Shown: positions 20,005 through 31,248, numbered from the stretch's first letter. The stretch is DNA of 64,000 bases from Pisolithus tinctorius (GCA_024663395.1 JANFAH010000003.1:1178001-1242000); one strand, 5' to 3'. Notes: generated by a model not told the origin, from the sequence alone. Translations and numbers: made by a program.

Positions 20005-20015
20005 ATATTCTGACT
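20005..20015 (+). promoter_or_regulatory. Self-primer binding site after the 19141 LTR
   Basis: ATATTCTGACT, 2 nt outside the LTR, is perfectly complementary to AGTCAGAATAT at 19639-19649. Confidence 0.65.
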
Positions 20016-20034
20016 GACACTTGTGCAAGTCACT

Positions 20035-20657
20035 TGTCATGACCATGTGTTCATTCTAGTTCCTCACTCCACACCCATTTCTGCCAGTCATTTGCTTACT
20101 CCACACCAACTCTGCCCACCTTCTGTTGTTTACAAGCCATCTCTGCTCTGACTGCTGTCAGACTTGCATTGCTCTCCTACTGGACCATGTGGACTGTTCT
20201 CTGAGGGGTCATGTGACTACCCTTTGGACTTCTCCCTGACAGTGTGCAGTCAGGTACTGCACAGCATGTGCACCACATGGTCCAGCACCTGGACTGTTTC
20301 CTTTTTGGGTTGTTCTATGTTACCCATTCATATGTCCTCCATCTACCCTTCATTCATTGTCTAGGAAGTTTTACTTGAAAATTTATGAGTCTCTGTATGT
20401 CAGTTCCAATTCCAGTTACTGTACCTCCATAGTAGTATAAAAAGCATGTATCATACTCTGATGTTCTTCAGTATGAATATCGACTTAGTTCCTACTCCCT
20501 CTGTCTTCAAATTCTGCCTGTCAGAGTTATCTCTGACTCTCTGTCTGTACTCTCCCTCTGAAATATGAGGGCTGCAATCATGCAAGGGGGTAGCACATGA
20601 GCTAAACCCAACACCCTCATTCTGCTCTGCCTTCATCTTGGCAGACTTCATTCCTGC
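20035..20657 (+). repeat. Truncated LTR, el.4-like
   Basis: Starts TGTCATGACC and resembles the reverse complement of the el.4 LTR, but stops at 20657 where the el.3 LTR begins. Confidence 0.75.
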
Positions 20658-21182
20658 TGTCAAGTTCATGGGTTGTCCAGGTTGAAGCTGGACTGGAGAC
20701 TGAAGCAGGCATGAGGCTGAGGGGCTGGGATCAAGAGGAGAGACAAAGGTACAGATGGGTGGACTGATTGGACTTAGCGACTGAGGTTACAGTGCTATTC
20801 CCTTGCATGGGTCTCAGTCTGAGTCCAAGGCCAAGGTGGGGTTATTGGGATAACTTAGTTGATTTCAGACTGCAGACTACAGGCCAAGTATGTACGAATT
20901 TATATACTAGGGACAACTATAGTATGGAGACTGGTAATGCCAGTCTCACAAGGATTGCTAAGGTGATTGGTAAGACAAGTATTAGTAAGATATGACAAAG
21001 ACAACAGAGACTGGGACAAGTGGACTGGGGACAGGACTGGGCAGAATTCAACTGAAGTGACAGGCACTGCAAAGCAGTGTTCACCATGCTAGACCAACTG
21101 GAGATATGGGATTGGCAAGGCTGAGGCCAGACTGAGTGAGTGCAAGGCCAAGTCCGGCTGGGGTTGAGGCATGACTATGACA
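20658..21182 (-). repeat. 3' LTR of el.3
   Basis: 525 bp, the same length as the el.1 LTR. It runs from TGTCAAG to ACTATGACA and is followed by the polypurine tract complement GTATCCCCCTCTTAG. Confidence 0.85.
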
Positions 21183-21302
21183 GTATCCCCCTCTTAGGGG
21201 TCAAACCCATGAGACCCCTGTGAGAGTGGTAGGCTGAGTTCGAAAAATTGATACTTGTGGCCTGCTAAGCCCTTTGTGTCTTTCATTCACATTTTCTTCA
21301 TC

Positions 21303-22350
21303 ATGTCCAATCCAAGACTGACCATCACTGCTGACAACAACAACAAAGACTGAGTCATTGTTGACTGGGGCCAAGTCCCTGATAACAACATCAGATATGA
21401 CACTGACAATGAAGAGGAGGTGATGAGAGCGAAGGTGAAGGAGAGGAAGAGACAAAAGGCAGCTGAGCAAGCCTGGTGGGAAGAACAGGCTTGGCTTGAG
21501 GCCAAGAGGGCAGAGAGAGAGAAGGCTGAAGCTGAGAGGGCAGTGCGGGAGGCTGAAGAGGAGAGGGCACACGAGGAGGAGGAGAAGTGCAGAGCCAAGG
21601 AGGAGAAGGAGGCTGAGCGAAAACATAAGGCCGAGGCTGGTAAGGGTGATGAGGCCGGGGGGGAGGTGAAGAAAGTGGTCATGGACCCTGGGTGAGTGGC
21701 TTTTTAACTTTGTGTGTATTCCCCTTGACAACCCCTTTAGTTGTACTTGCTGTGCCTGGGCCAAAACTGTCTGTGAGTTCATCATAGATGGTAACAAGAA
21801 GTGCATTGCCTGTGTGCGATGCAATCAATCAAAAGGCAAGTGTCACTGGCCCAGGGATGGGAAGGATGCCGAGGCCAGTCCCAAGGCTGTCAAAGGCAAG
21901 AAGAGGAAAGTCAACAAGGAAAATGCCAAAGCTGGGCCCAGTATGCAGAAATGGGTGAAAATGAGTGTGAGGCTGACCGAGGTCTTGGACCTTGATGAAC
22001 CTGAGGCTGGCAGGAGCAGGGAGAAGGAGGCCAGCATGGTGTGCTCCTTGGGCTTAGAAGAGAAGCTCAAGTGGCTGATCAACACTGTGGGAATGATAGC
22101 CAACAACTTGGCAGGTCTCTTTGAGCTCCAAGAGGCTGCAGTTGAAAATTCAGGCTGTATTGCCAATGCCCTCAAGTTGCTAATCAATGAATCATACAGC
22201 TTTGGAATGGCAGTGTCCCCCTCGGATTTGGGCTCATCTGAGCTCGACTCTGACAAGCTGTGCAAGGAGGCCAAGTGGCTGAAAACCCATGGCGAGGACG
22301 AAGAGGAGGAGACCAAAGGGGAGGATGAGGACATGGCCGAGGCCAAGTAG
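21303..22350 (+). pseudogene. Antisense spliced Zn2Cys6/coiled-coil gene of el.3 (one stop)
   Basis: Exon 1 (21303-21691) encodes MSNPRLT and the charged coiled coil. The 49-bp intron (21692-21740) has GTGAGT, a TTGAC branch-like motif and TTTAG. Exon 2 (21741-22350) starts CTCCAWAKTVC, with the same six-cysteine spacing as el.1 (C-x2-C-x6-C-x12-C-x2-C-x6-C). Total 333 codons, phase 2. TGA at 21351-21353 interrupts exon 1. At the same codon el.1 has CAA, and both are the two possible CpG-decay products of CGA. The protein is otherwise open to its acidic end. Confidence 0.75.
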
Positions 22351-22540
22351 CCCATAGCATAGGGTCTTGTAGTTTTCTCCTCTGCAAATGTCATGTGTCC
22401 AGCATCCAGTGTCCAGTCTTCTATAGTAAAGTAAGAGAAAACAAGAAGGAAACAAGGTAAAGTGTGGAATCAAAAGAAACTATATACTGGTAGAGAATAG
22501 AACAGAAACTGAGGCTGGTCGAAGCCAGTCCTCATTGGAA

Positions 22541-22691
22541 AGGGCCAGGTTTATTAGGATAGCTGGAGTGAAACTCTTGTACAAGTTCAAACATGTTGTC
22601 CATCTCTGTAGCGAGTACCCAAGTGGTTTCTTCATCAGTCCCCTCATAGCCGGTCCACCAGACTAAGTATTGGAGCCAACACCAACAACAC
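22541..22691 (-). pseudogene. pol: Gypsy pol C-terminus (chromodomain), el.3
   Basis: The minus strand encodes the end of the chromodomain (WTGYEGTDEETTWVLAT) and the stop. It is separated from the rest of pol by the 22692-23128 insert. Confidence 0.8.
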
Positions 22692-23128
22692 CAGTGTAGG
22701 GAATAAGTACTCCCTACTGAGGTGATTTAATTATTTTATCTTTTCTATTGTGTTTTTGCTTTGATTTACATTAGTGATACTTAGCCTACCTTTGTGGCGC
22801 ATTTTTGGTGGCTTAGTCAGCATTTTTGCGCACTAGTGTAGGTCTACAGTACACAACAAAAAAAGGAGGAACCAGACTGCAAAGACTGCAAAATCGAAGA
22901 CTGCAAAAGAGAGACTGCAACAAGCCCTTGCTGAGGCACTCCCAGACGACCTCCAGACGCCTTTACTCACTCATTTCCCCACTCCATTTGTTTTGACCAA
23001 CTCCAGTCACTCCTTCACCCTCTTTCCTCAATCCAAGCTCAGAGTCCCTTTGGGTCAAACTAGACCCATTCCTATCAAGCCCTAGGAGTCCCCTGCACTC
23101 CCTAGGTTTGCTTTATACCTAACTTACA
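22692..23128. mobile_element. Unidentified insert of about 435 bp
   Basis: A non-coding block splits pol exactly between two segments that are adjacent in the copy at 36421. Its ends read CAGTGTAGGG and, inverted, CAGTGTAAGTTAGG, so a 7-bp terminal inverted repeat is possible. The target duplication cannot be fixed. It could be a MITE or a solo LTR. Confidence 0.45.
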
Positions 23129-23852
23129 CTGGTCAACCTTGGAGTCAAGGATTTCAGCCACCTCGAACTCTAGTTCACCACCAACTTTGACTGGTGGGGG
23201 TGGTGGCTGAGTCTGGTTCAGGATGGTATTAGGGATGGCCAGTTCGAGTTGGGAGATGTGGAAGACTGGATGTACTGCATGCATTGAGTCCAGCAGGTGC
23301 AGTGTGAACGAGTGGGTACTGGCCTGAGCTATGACTGGATACAGTCCAAGGTTCTTCTCTGAGAGCTTCTTGGAAGGCTGAGTAGACTGGAAGTATTTGG
23401 CTTTGACATATACTTGGTTGCCAACCTTGAAGTCTGGAGCTGGCATGCATTTAACATTGGCCAGTCCTTGATAACACTGTTGTGCGAGGGTCATTTCCTT
23501 GCATAGGAACTGGTGCAGTGAGTCTAGGTCAACTGCATAATTGTGAGCCTGGGTGGAGGTAAGATTGTGCTCCAGGTACACCAAGATATTAGGATGGTAG
23601 CCCTTGTTAGCAAAGAAGGGTGAAACACCAGTAGTAGTGCTAGGGGCATTGTTGCAAGCAAACTCAGCCAGGGGTAGTAGGTCAGCCCAGTTGTCCTGCT
23701 GGTAGTTGCAGTACACTTGGAGGTATTGCTCAAGAGTTTGGTTGGTCCTTTCAGTCTGACCATCACCTTTGGGGTGGTAGCCCGAGGTGAAGTGTAAGTG
23801 CATGTCTAAGGCCTTACTGAGTGACCGGAAGAAATGAGACACAAACTCCGAG
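23129..23852 (-). pseudogene. pol: Gypsy integrase/chromodomain region, el.3
   Basis: The minus strand encodes the integrase second half (ALDMHLHFTSGYHPKGDG, then NQTLEQYL) up to ILDSKVDQ at the chromodomain start. It is cut at 23852 by the solo LTR. Confidence 0.85.
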
Positions 23853-24221
23853 TGTCATGACTGTGCATTCATCCTGCATCATCACTAACTCCGCACCCTT
23901 TTCTGCTGGTCATTCACTCACTCCACACCAACTCCGCCCATCTTCTGTTGTCTACAAACCATCTCTGCTCCAACTGCTGTCGGACTTGTGTTGCTCTCCT
24001 ACTGGACCAGGTGGACCATTCTCTGAGGGGTCATGTGACTACCTTCGGACTTCTCCCTGACAGCACGCAGTCAGGTACTCCGCAGCACGTGCACCGCATG
24101 GTCCAGCGTCTGGACTGTTTCCTTTTCTGGATATTCTATGTTACCCATTTGTATGTCCTCCATCTACCCTTCATTCATCATCTAGGAAGTTTTTACTTGA
24201 AATTTTCTGGGTCCCTGTATG

Positions 24222-24969
24222 TGTTGCAATAAATGCGACCAGACAGGGGATTGAACCCTGGACCTCCCAGGTTTTGACCAGGTGCTCTAACCACTGAGCT
24301 ATTTGGTCAAGGTATCTTGGCTTACTTGGTGTGGTTTAACCACCAAGTGCTAGTAGGGACTAGCGTTGCTGAGTGCTGGAGTACTACACTTGCAACAGCC
24401 TCCCCTAATCCAGTGCACAGCAACAAGGCGCAAGCGTGGGAATTCATTGCCTAAAGTAGCCATTGCCTCATCCAAGGTCTTACAGCATGTTGCCTCCTGC
24501 AAAGGTCTTACAAGGCTCAGGGGCCATTGCCTTAATTGGTAGGGCTTACACATGTTGCCTCGGTCCAGGTCTTATCAGGCACCACTAGGTCTTATCAGTG
24601 AAAACCCACCGTGGGAATCCATTGCCTTAAGCTGAAAGGACTTATCAGGACAGTCCCACAAGCACCCGGGGCTCATAACCGGTTTAGATATCCACTTTGC
24701 TGAGGCCCTTGTGCCCAGTGTAAGAGACTATTATTGAGGAAAATACTACAGACAACATACCTTGTGCCCAGTGTAAGAGACTGAAGAAAATTTCACTGGG
24801 CACACAGCAGTAAGTGCGCAAAAATGATAAACAAAGGTAAATAGTAAACAAACACAAACCAAGGGCACTTAGAGCGAAGCTAAGTGTCCACTATAAGTCT
24901 GTAGTGTGAGAGAAGAACATAATAAAGGATAAACTGCGAAATGAGGTGCACAGGCACCACATATGAACA
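24222..24969 (-). mobile_element. Chimeric TRIM: one TRIM LTR, one copia LTR
   Basis: Flanked by GTATG on both sides (24217-24221 and 24970-24974). In the minus orientation it reads: copia-type LTR (24969-24681, about 289 bp), primer site GGTTATGAGCCCCGGG (24680 leftward), a non-coding TRIM body (24660-24398), a purine tract, and the 176-bp TRIM LTR (24397-24222). The two LTRs are unrelated, which normal reverse transcription does not produce. There is no coding capacity. Confidence 0.75.
24237..24308 (-). other. tRNA-like cloverleaf inside TRIM LTR
   Basis: 72 nt that fold as acceptor 7 (one mismatch), D-stem GCTC/GAGC, anticodon stem with two G-T pairs, 5-nt variable loop and a perfect T-stem CAGGG/CCCTG. 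The A-box (TAGCTCAGTGG) and B-box (GGTTCAATCCC) look intact. The anticodon loop TCAAAAC lacks the usual U33. Confidence 0.7.
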
Positions 24970-25343
24970 GTATGTTGGTTCTGATTCCGGTTACTGTACC
25001 TCTGTAACAGTATAAAAGCATGTATCGTACTCCGCTGTTCTTCAGTACAAATATCAACTTAGTTCCTACTCCCTCTGATTCTGTCTTCTGCCTGTCGGAG
25101 TTATCACTGACTCTCCTCCATCTGTACTCTCCCTCTGAAATACGAGGGCTGAGATCGTGCAAGGGGGTAACGCACGAGCGTAACCCGACACCCTCACTCC
25201 ACTCCACCTTTGTCTCAGTGGTCTTTGTTCCTGCCGACACTCTGCTAGTCGGAGTTCTGTTCTTCTGTGTCAGACTTGCTTCCAAACCCTTCTCTAGACC
25301 TTGTTAAGCATCAGAGTTGGTCAGAGTAGGCACAGACTTGACA

Positions 25344-25796
25344 CCAAGCCTTGGTCTGAGGTTACATGGGCCAGCACTCTGTGCTTCGAAAAGACATGGA
25401 GTAGGAATAGTCCAGCAAGTTCTGGGGCTGTTATGGTGTCATGGGTGGGGATGAATATGGCCTGCTCAGAAAGCCAGTCAACTACTATGAGAATGGCTGT
25501 GAAGCTGGATGAGGCTGGGAGCTGCTCGATGAAATCCATAGATATGGAATTCCACAGTTTCTCTGGTACTGGGAGTTGCTTGAGGAGGCTGTAAGGCCAA
25601 TGGCAGGGAACCTTAGCCCAAGCACAGGCCATGCAAGACCAGACATAGTCTTTGACAAATGTCCTGAGGCCAGGCCAGGTATACTCATGCTGTATGAGTT
25701 CCAGTGTGTGGTTTTGGCCAAAATGGCTGGGCAAGGGGTGGTCATGCTTAAGCTGCAAGACCCTGAGGCAGAGATCATCTGAGTCTGGCATGTAGA
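25344..25796 (-). pseudogene. pol: Gypsy integrase N-terminal region, el.3
   Basis: Minus strand: HHCC finger (HDHPLPSHFGQNHTLELIQH to CMACAWAK) and integrase core start (ISMDFIEQLP). It is interrupted on the left by the copia solo LTR and on the right by the el.4-like LTR. Confidence 0.85.
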
Positions 25797-26030
25797 TGTT
25801 CATATGTGGTGCCTGTGCACCTCATTTCGCATTTTATCTTTTATTATGTTCTTTTCTAACTCTACAGACTTGTAGTGGACACTAGACTTCGCTCTAAGTG
25901 TCCCTGGTTTGCTTTTGTTTACTATTTACATTTGTTTATCATTTTTGCGCACTTACTGCTCTGTGCCCAGTGATATTTTCTTCAGTCTCTTACACTGGGC
26001 ACAAGGCCTACTGAGTGGGATATTTTAACA
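25797..26030 (+). repeat. Copia solo LTR
   Basis: 234 bp, TGTTCATATG to ATTTTAACA, with a perfect target duplication GTAGA (25792-25796 and 26031-26035). The length equals the 5' LTR of the copia element at 35689-35922. Confidence 0.92.
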
Positions 26031-26722
26031 GTAGATCCTTCCATCAAGATGAAGGAAGCTGATGTCATCTACTGACCACCAGGGATCAGACACGTCAGAC
26101 AGACAGATTTGTGAGACCAGGTCATCCAGCAGTGCAGTCAGGATATCACTGTGGAGCTTCTCTATATCCATTAAGGCAACTGCTCATAAGACCAGGTACT
26201 CGAGGTATGTCACGTGAAGGGAGACTGCTAGTTGCTCTTGGGTGAAGACTGGTCTCAGATTTTGTGGGTTCACCCAGGCATAGCCACTATCCCCCTCTTT
26301 GGGGTAGACATCCCATCGTCTAGTTAGGGCATCAGGCTTAGCCCTGAGCTTACTGGGCCTGAATCTGATGATCATATTGAACTGAGAAAGGAATTCTGAC
26401 CAGCAAGCTTGGCAGCAGGTGAGTACTTTAGAGGTAGAGAAGTACTCAAGGTTCTTGTGGTCAGTAACACCGTCGACCAGTGAGGCTGAACCCTCAAGGT
26501 AGTGGCGCCAGGTCTGGAATGCTTTGAATATAGCAAGCAATTCCTTGTCATGAGTATCATAATTCAACTCCAGGGCGGTCAGAGTTCAGGAGTAGAATGC
26601 AACTGGATGAATCTGTCTGTCACTGCAGGTGATAGAGAGGATGCCAGTGATGGCATAGTCCGATGCAGTGATGGGGGCCCTGGGGATGAAATGAGTTAAG
26701 ACTGGCATGGTGGTGAAGGTGG
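26031..26722 (-). pseudogene. pol: Gypsy RNase H region, el.3
   Basis: The minus strand encodes the RNase H end (ELNYDTHDKELLAIFKAF) and connection domain, with stops and a short deletion around 26650-26680. It is truncated at about 26722 by the copia fragment. Confidence 0.8.
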
Positions 26723-27110
26723 GATTTGACACCAGCCAGATGGTGGTGGGCAAGTCTCCTGTGCCATAGGTTGAGATCCAGAGGCAGGGTAGTTGCTGCT
26801 GAGGCATACTCAGTGAGGGGAACAGTCTCACCCTCCAGCAAGGCTGAGTTGTTCTCCGAAATTCGCGCAATGAAGAGGGGATGTCGAGAGCGCAGTCTAA
26901 AGGCCATCTGCGAAGAGTTGATGCTCACAGTGAAGTCCCTGGTGCGACAGAGAAATAACACAGATAATAGATTATTCCGAAGATCAGGGACATGAAGGAC
27001 ATTGCTAAACTCGATAGCACGACGCTTTTGACCTCCCACCACAGGCTCACAGACCCAATCCCAGCTGAATAGACAATTTTGTTGTCTGCGAGCTTGATAG
27101 GAACACATTT
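26723..27110 (-). pseudogene. Copia protease/GAG-pre-integrase fragment
   Basis: The minus strand matches the 34060-34455 part of the copia element: EPVVGGQKRRAIEFSNVLHV, VPDLRNNLLSVLFLCRTRDF and LWHRRLAHHHLAGVKS. A frameshift near 27050 and sharp ends on both sides show it is a relic. Confidence 0.85.
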
Positions 27111-27837
27111 TTGGTCATATGTGACCAAAGGCAATATTATGGGCCAGATGGAAGCACAGGACTCTGCTCCATGGCAGTTCAGTAGCATATCCTTCTGATG
27201 ACACCCAGGGGTAAAGAGGAATTTGTCTTGCCCTAACTTCCATACCACTGTCCCTGTGCCAGAAATGCATTGGTTGAGAGGGGATTTGTTTGTACATCAT
27301 GTTCTGAAGTGCCAGATTGACCTCCATAACATTTTCAGCCTTCCAAGTACTGATTAGTCCCAGAACACATCAGGCATGGGGGGGAAACAGTCCAGGAAAT
27401 GACTGACAGCAGGTTTTTTAAGGGACTGATGGTTCTGAGAGCATGTTATACTGATGGCACTGTGGTGGCCACCAGTATTTGATAAGAATTCCTTGAGAAA
27501 ATGACCATGTGAGCTAGAGAGATGATTTCATGAGTTGTGGTAAAAGAGGGAGGATTAATGGTACAAGTCCAATGTTTGTCATTGTTTACATGCTGACAAA
27601 TCATCTGGATGATCATGTGGTGTATTATGTAATCATATTTTCCCATCCTTCATGCCCTCAATCCCATCAAAAGGTCACTATTCACTATTTCACCAGTCAG
27701 GGACAAAAGCATTGCAATGCACTTTTCAGAAAGAATAGGGTGTATCTTGGCATGTATTGCTTTGTTTGCACTAATCCTTAGTGCTCTGGAAAGCTTCAAG
27801 TAACCCCTTTCCAATGGTATAGGTATCATGATTATCT
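27111..27837. repeat. Diverged copy of the 63-kb inverted-repeat sequence
   Basis: 27255-27640 resembles the arm at 63640-63990 (shared phrases such as GTACTGATTAG and GACAAATCATC). No intact gene is seen. The rest is unassigned. Confidence 0.5.
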
Positions 27838-27914
27838 GTGCTGAGTAGCCCAAGCTACATCAGCAACAAGTCACACCTCACAAACATTGCAACACTTTTG
27901 TCCCTCACTGTAGG

Positions 27915-28299
27915 TGAGGGGCCATCAACATCAAAGAAGACCAGTGCTGAGGTCAAGGCCAGTCTGGTGACCAGTGCCCAAATGGAGCACTTGAGCAAAG
28001 CAGTCAAGCATGTTGCTGACAGCATGGCTGGCCTTGTGATGGTGCAAAGAGAGGTCTCCCAAAACTTCTACTGGTTCACCTGGTCATATGAGACCTACAT
28101 TGAAGAGCACTTCGAGTTTTTGGTGCTGGAAGTGCCTTCAGACTGGGACACCACTGATGAGGAGGACAGGGACATCAAGGGGCTTGATGATGAGTTGGAG
28201 GGGCTGAGGGAGGAAGAAGAGGAAAGCCAGTCCCAGTCTGAGTCAGGTGACCAGACTGGTGCCGGTCCTGCTGGGTCCCAAGCCTCAGTTCACATGTAG
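27915..28299 (+). pseudogene. Detached exon 2 of the el.2-type antisense gene
   Basis: The plus strand encodes the C-terminal half of the el.2 antisense protein (HVADSMAGL, then EVPSDWDTTDEEDRD and an acidic tail), with many Arg-to-Gln/His/Trp and Pro-to-Leu changes typical of CpG loss. The Zn2Cys6 motif and exon 1 are absent. It ends at a TAG equivalent to the el.2 stop and is followed by el.2-like 3' sequence to about 28375. Confidence 0.75.
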
Positions 28300-28389
28300 T
28301 GTAGTGTTGTTTTTTCTGTATGCTTGTGAATGCCAACTCCCAGTTCTGGTTCTGAAGTATGAAACAAAGCAAATGAAAGTGGAATGAAT

Positions 28390-30933
28390 GAAAATGCGAA
28401 CAGAGGTGCAGAGGCACCACTGTAACACTCCCCCCTGATGCGCCAAGTCCTAGCATCTTGCAGAATTCCATGACTTTGGTGCGGTGTAGCGGTTTGGTGA
28501 GGAGATCAGCAGCCTGGTGGGTTGTAGAGACAACAACAGGCGAAATCACGTTTGCCTGGACTGCATCTCTCAGCCAGAAGTAGCATAAGTCAAGCTGCTT
28601 CATCCTCCCATGATGCTCTGGGTTTTTCGCCACAGAAATCGCAGAGTGGTTGTCCATGCGCAAGGAAGAAGGATTAGGGAGAGAAAGACCAATTTCTTGG
28701 AGGAGATTTCGCATCCACTTGATTTCCTTGCCAGCTTGGACTGCAGCCATGTATTCTGCCTCAGTAGTGGACAGAGCGACGACTCCCTGCAGCTTAGAGG
28801 ACCATGAAACCGCACCAGTGCCCATTTTCACAACATAACCACCTGTAGAGCGACCAGTATCCTTGCATCCACCATGATCTGCATCAGAGAAGGTGGTGAT
28901 AGGTGATGGAGTAGTCCAGAGTGCCCTTTAGATAGCGCATAAGGTGCTTGACAGCAAGCCAGTGAGCCCAGCCTGGGTTGGAGTTGAATCTGGCCAGAAC
29001 TCCGACAGTATAGGCAATATCTGGGCGAGTGGTGGTGGCTAGGTACATTAGAGCCCCCAAAGCAGAGAGATAAGGAATTGTGCGCATAGTTTCAATCTCC
29101 TCAGGTGTTGTTGGGGATTGCTGGCGAGATAGGCGCAGGTTGGGCTCCATAGGGGTGGAAATGGGCTTACAGTCTGCCATTCCAAATCGCTCCAGGATAT
29201 CTAGACAGTATTGGCGCTGGGATAGCGAAATCGAGCGATTGGGGCGGTCCCTGTCAATTTTGATGCCTAGGAGTTGAGTGGTAGGCCCCAGGTCGCGGAT
29301 TTTGAAGTGCTGGCTCAGTTCTGAGACGGAGGAGTCGATGGCTTTAGCAGAGCGCGAGGCGAGGGTCATATCATCGACAAACACAGGTAGAATGATGGTA
29401 ACATCATTTTGGGAATAGATGTAGATGCTGGCATCTGAATAGGTTTGCCTGAAGCCAAGAGACTCAAGGACAGAGCGCATCTTCTTGTTCCAGCGGTTTC
29501 CACCCTGTTTACTGCCATAAATCGCTTTCTGTAACAGACACACCTGAGATCTGGAGTCTCCCTCAACAAATCCTTCTGGTTGCGCCATATACACCTCGCA
29601 GTCCATCTCTCCATTTAGATATGCATGAGAAACATCAACAGAGCGCAGATGGAGGTCCTGGAGAGCTGCTAAGGCCAGAATGACTCTGATAGATGCAAGG
29701 CGAGCTGTAGGGGCGAATACTTCAAGGTAGTCGAAGCCAGGGCGCTGGTTATATCCCTTGGCCACCAAGCGAGCCTTGTATCGGTCTATAGAGCCATCAG
29801 CATTGCGCTTCACCTTGAACACCCACTTGGAGCCAATAACTTTGCTCCCAGCTGGCCTAGGGACCAGTTTCCAAGTGCCATTGCTCTGGTGGGCTGCTAA
29901 CTCCTCCAAGGAAGCTTCTCGCCATTTCTCAGCATCAGGGCGTCGCATAGCCTCTGCAAATGTGAGTGGCTCATCAGGAAGCGATGCAGACATAGCCAGT
30001 TCATCATCACTCTCTTCCATGTCCTCCACATCATCCAATTGCGCAGGGGAGAGCTTCCACCAGTCTCTAGGCTTCTGAATGGGGTCTGGATCAGCACCTA
30101 CAGATTCAACATCTCCCCCTTGATCCAGTACACCATCAGATTCGCTGTCAGAGTCCAGGTCTCAAGCAGGGTGGTAGTACTCATGATTAGGAGTCGATGA
30201 GGGCGATGAAAGTGGTTTTGACGAAGGTTTGGGTGAACTTGGAAGGTCAGGAATGTCTGGAGAGGGACTAGTAGGGCGAGGGGACATGGGGAAGTACCTC
30301 TCATCGAAATCAGCCCTTTCTGAGATCACTGTGCGCTTTGTAGTGGGATTGTAGAACTTCCAGCCTTTGTAGCCTTCAGGGTACCCAATGAAGACACATT
30401 TCTCCATGTGGGGGTCTAGAGGTCGCCTCTTGTCCTTCTGGATGTGTACATAGGCTGTACAGCCCCAAACTCGAAGGTGGGACACATCTGGCTTTCTCCC
30501 ATGCCAGAGCTCATAAGGGGTCGCATTCTGGACCGCTTCAGTAGGGCATCTGTTCCCCACATGGACCAGGGGAGGCGAGGCACTCGCCCCAGAAGGCCTT
30601 AGGCAGGCCAGACTCGTCCAACATGGTGGTAATTCGCTCAGAAAGCAGTCTGTTGGCTCGCTCTGCAACTCCATTCTGCTGAGGTCGATTTCTGACTGTG
30701 TGCTGGCGCAGGATACCGCACTGGGTGGTAAAATCATCGAATGCCTTGCTCATGTACTCCCCTCCTTTGTCATCGCGCAAAATCTTGATTTTTCGCTCTG
30801 TCTGGTTCTCAGCAAAGGCTTTGACGGTCTTAAAGGCCTCAAAGACATCAGACTTCGTTTTTAGAGGCAGAACAAAGCGAAAGCGAGAGAAATCATCGAT
30901 GAAGGTGACCCAATACTTGTAGCCAGAGAAGGA
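28390..30933 (-). pseudogene. pol: Ty1/copia element A, pol part, broken
   Basis: Minus strand from integrase core (30780, RDDKGGEYMSKAFDD) through RT (SKWVFKVKRNADGS, FVDDMTLASRS) to RNase H (LSTTEAEYMAAVQAGKE, end near 28436). Lesions are a 1-bp insertion in a G run near 30570 (frameshift), TGA at 30164-30162, and a deletion of about 35 bp near 28880. A short LTR remnant lies at about 28390-28432. The 5' half is replaced at 30934 by the next copia element. Confidence 0.88.
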
Positions 30934-31221
30934 TGTTTAAATCACCCAACCTGAAGGCCTTGTGCCCAGTGTAAGAGACTAATATTGAAGTAAATACTAC
31001 ATGGAGACATACCTTGTGCCCAGTGTAAGAGACTGAAGAAAATATCACTGGGCACAGAGCAGTAAGTGCGCAAAAATGATAAACAAATGTAAATAGTAAA
31101 CAAAAGCAAAGCAAGGACACTTCGAGCGCAGCTAAGTGTCCACTACAAGTCTGTAGGGTGAGAACAGCACATAATAAAAGACAAACTGCGAAATGAGGTG
31201 CACAGGCACCACATATGAACA
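30934..31221 (-). repeat. 3' LTR of copia B (288 bp)
   Basis: Runs TGTTTAAAT to TATGAACA on the plus strand. The tandem copy of CCTTGTGCCCAGTGTAAGAG and neighbours explains the 54-bp excess. Confidence 0.88.
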
Positions 31222-31248
31222 CTTCCCCCTGATTGTGCACCTCTGCAG

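Larger units (their letters stand above)
23853..25343 (+). repeat. Solo LTR, el.4-like, with nested element
   Basis: TGTCATGA to ACTTGACA. The flanks CCGAG (23848-23852) and CCAAG (25344-25348) form a 5-bp duplication differing by one CpG transition. Without the 748-bp nested element and its 5-bp duplication the LTR is 738 bp, close to the 714 bp of el.4. Confidence 0.85.
20658..26722 (-). mobile_element. Ty3/gypsy el.3, 5'-truncated and nested
   Basis: A minus-strand gypsy element: 3' LTR 20658-21182, polypurine tract (21183-21195), antisense spliced gene 21303-22350, then pol pieces 22541-22691, 23129-23852, 25344-25796 and 26031-26722. It is interrupted by an unidentified insert (22692-23128), an el.4-like solo LTR (23853-25343) and a copia solo LTR (25797-26030). 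The 5' end (gag, protease, part of RT, 5' LTR) is missing, and the sequence changes abruptly to copia at about 26722. Confidence 0.88.

Noticed and set aside
22692..23128. Solo LTR beginning TGTAGGG and ending TTACA
   Set aside because: The 5-bp flanks (ACCAG and CTGGT) do not match, so an LTR call is unsupported; it is kept as an unclassified insert.
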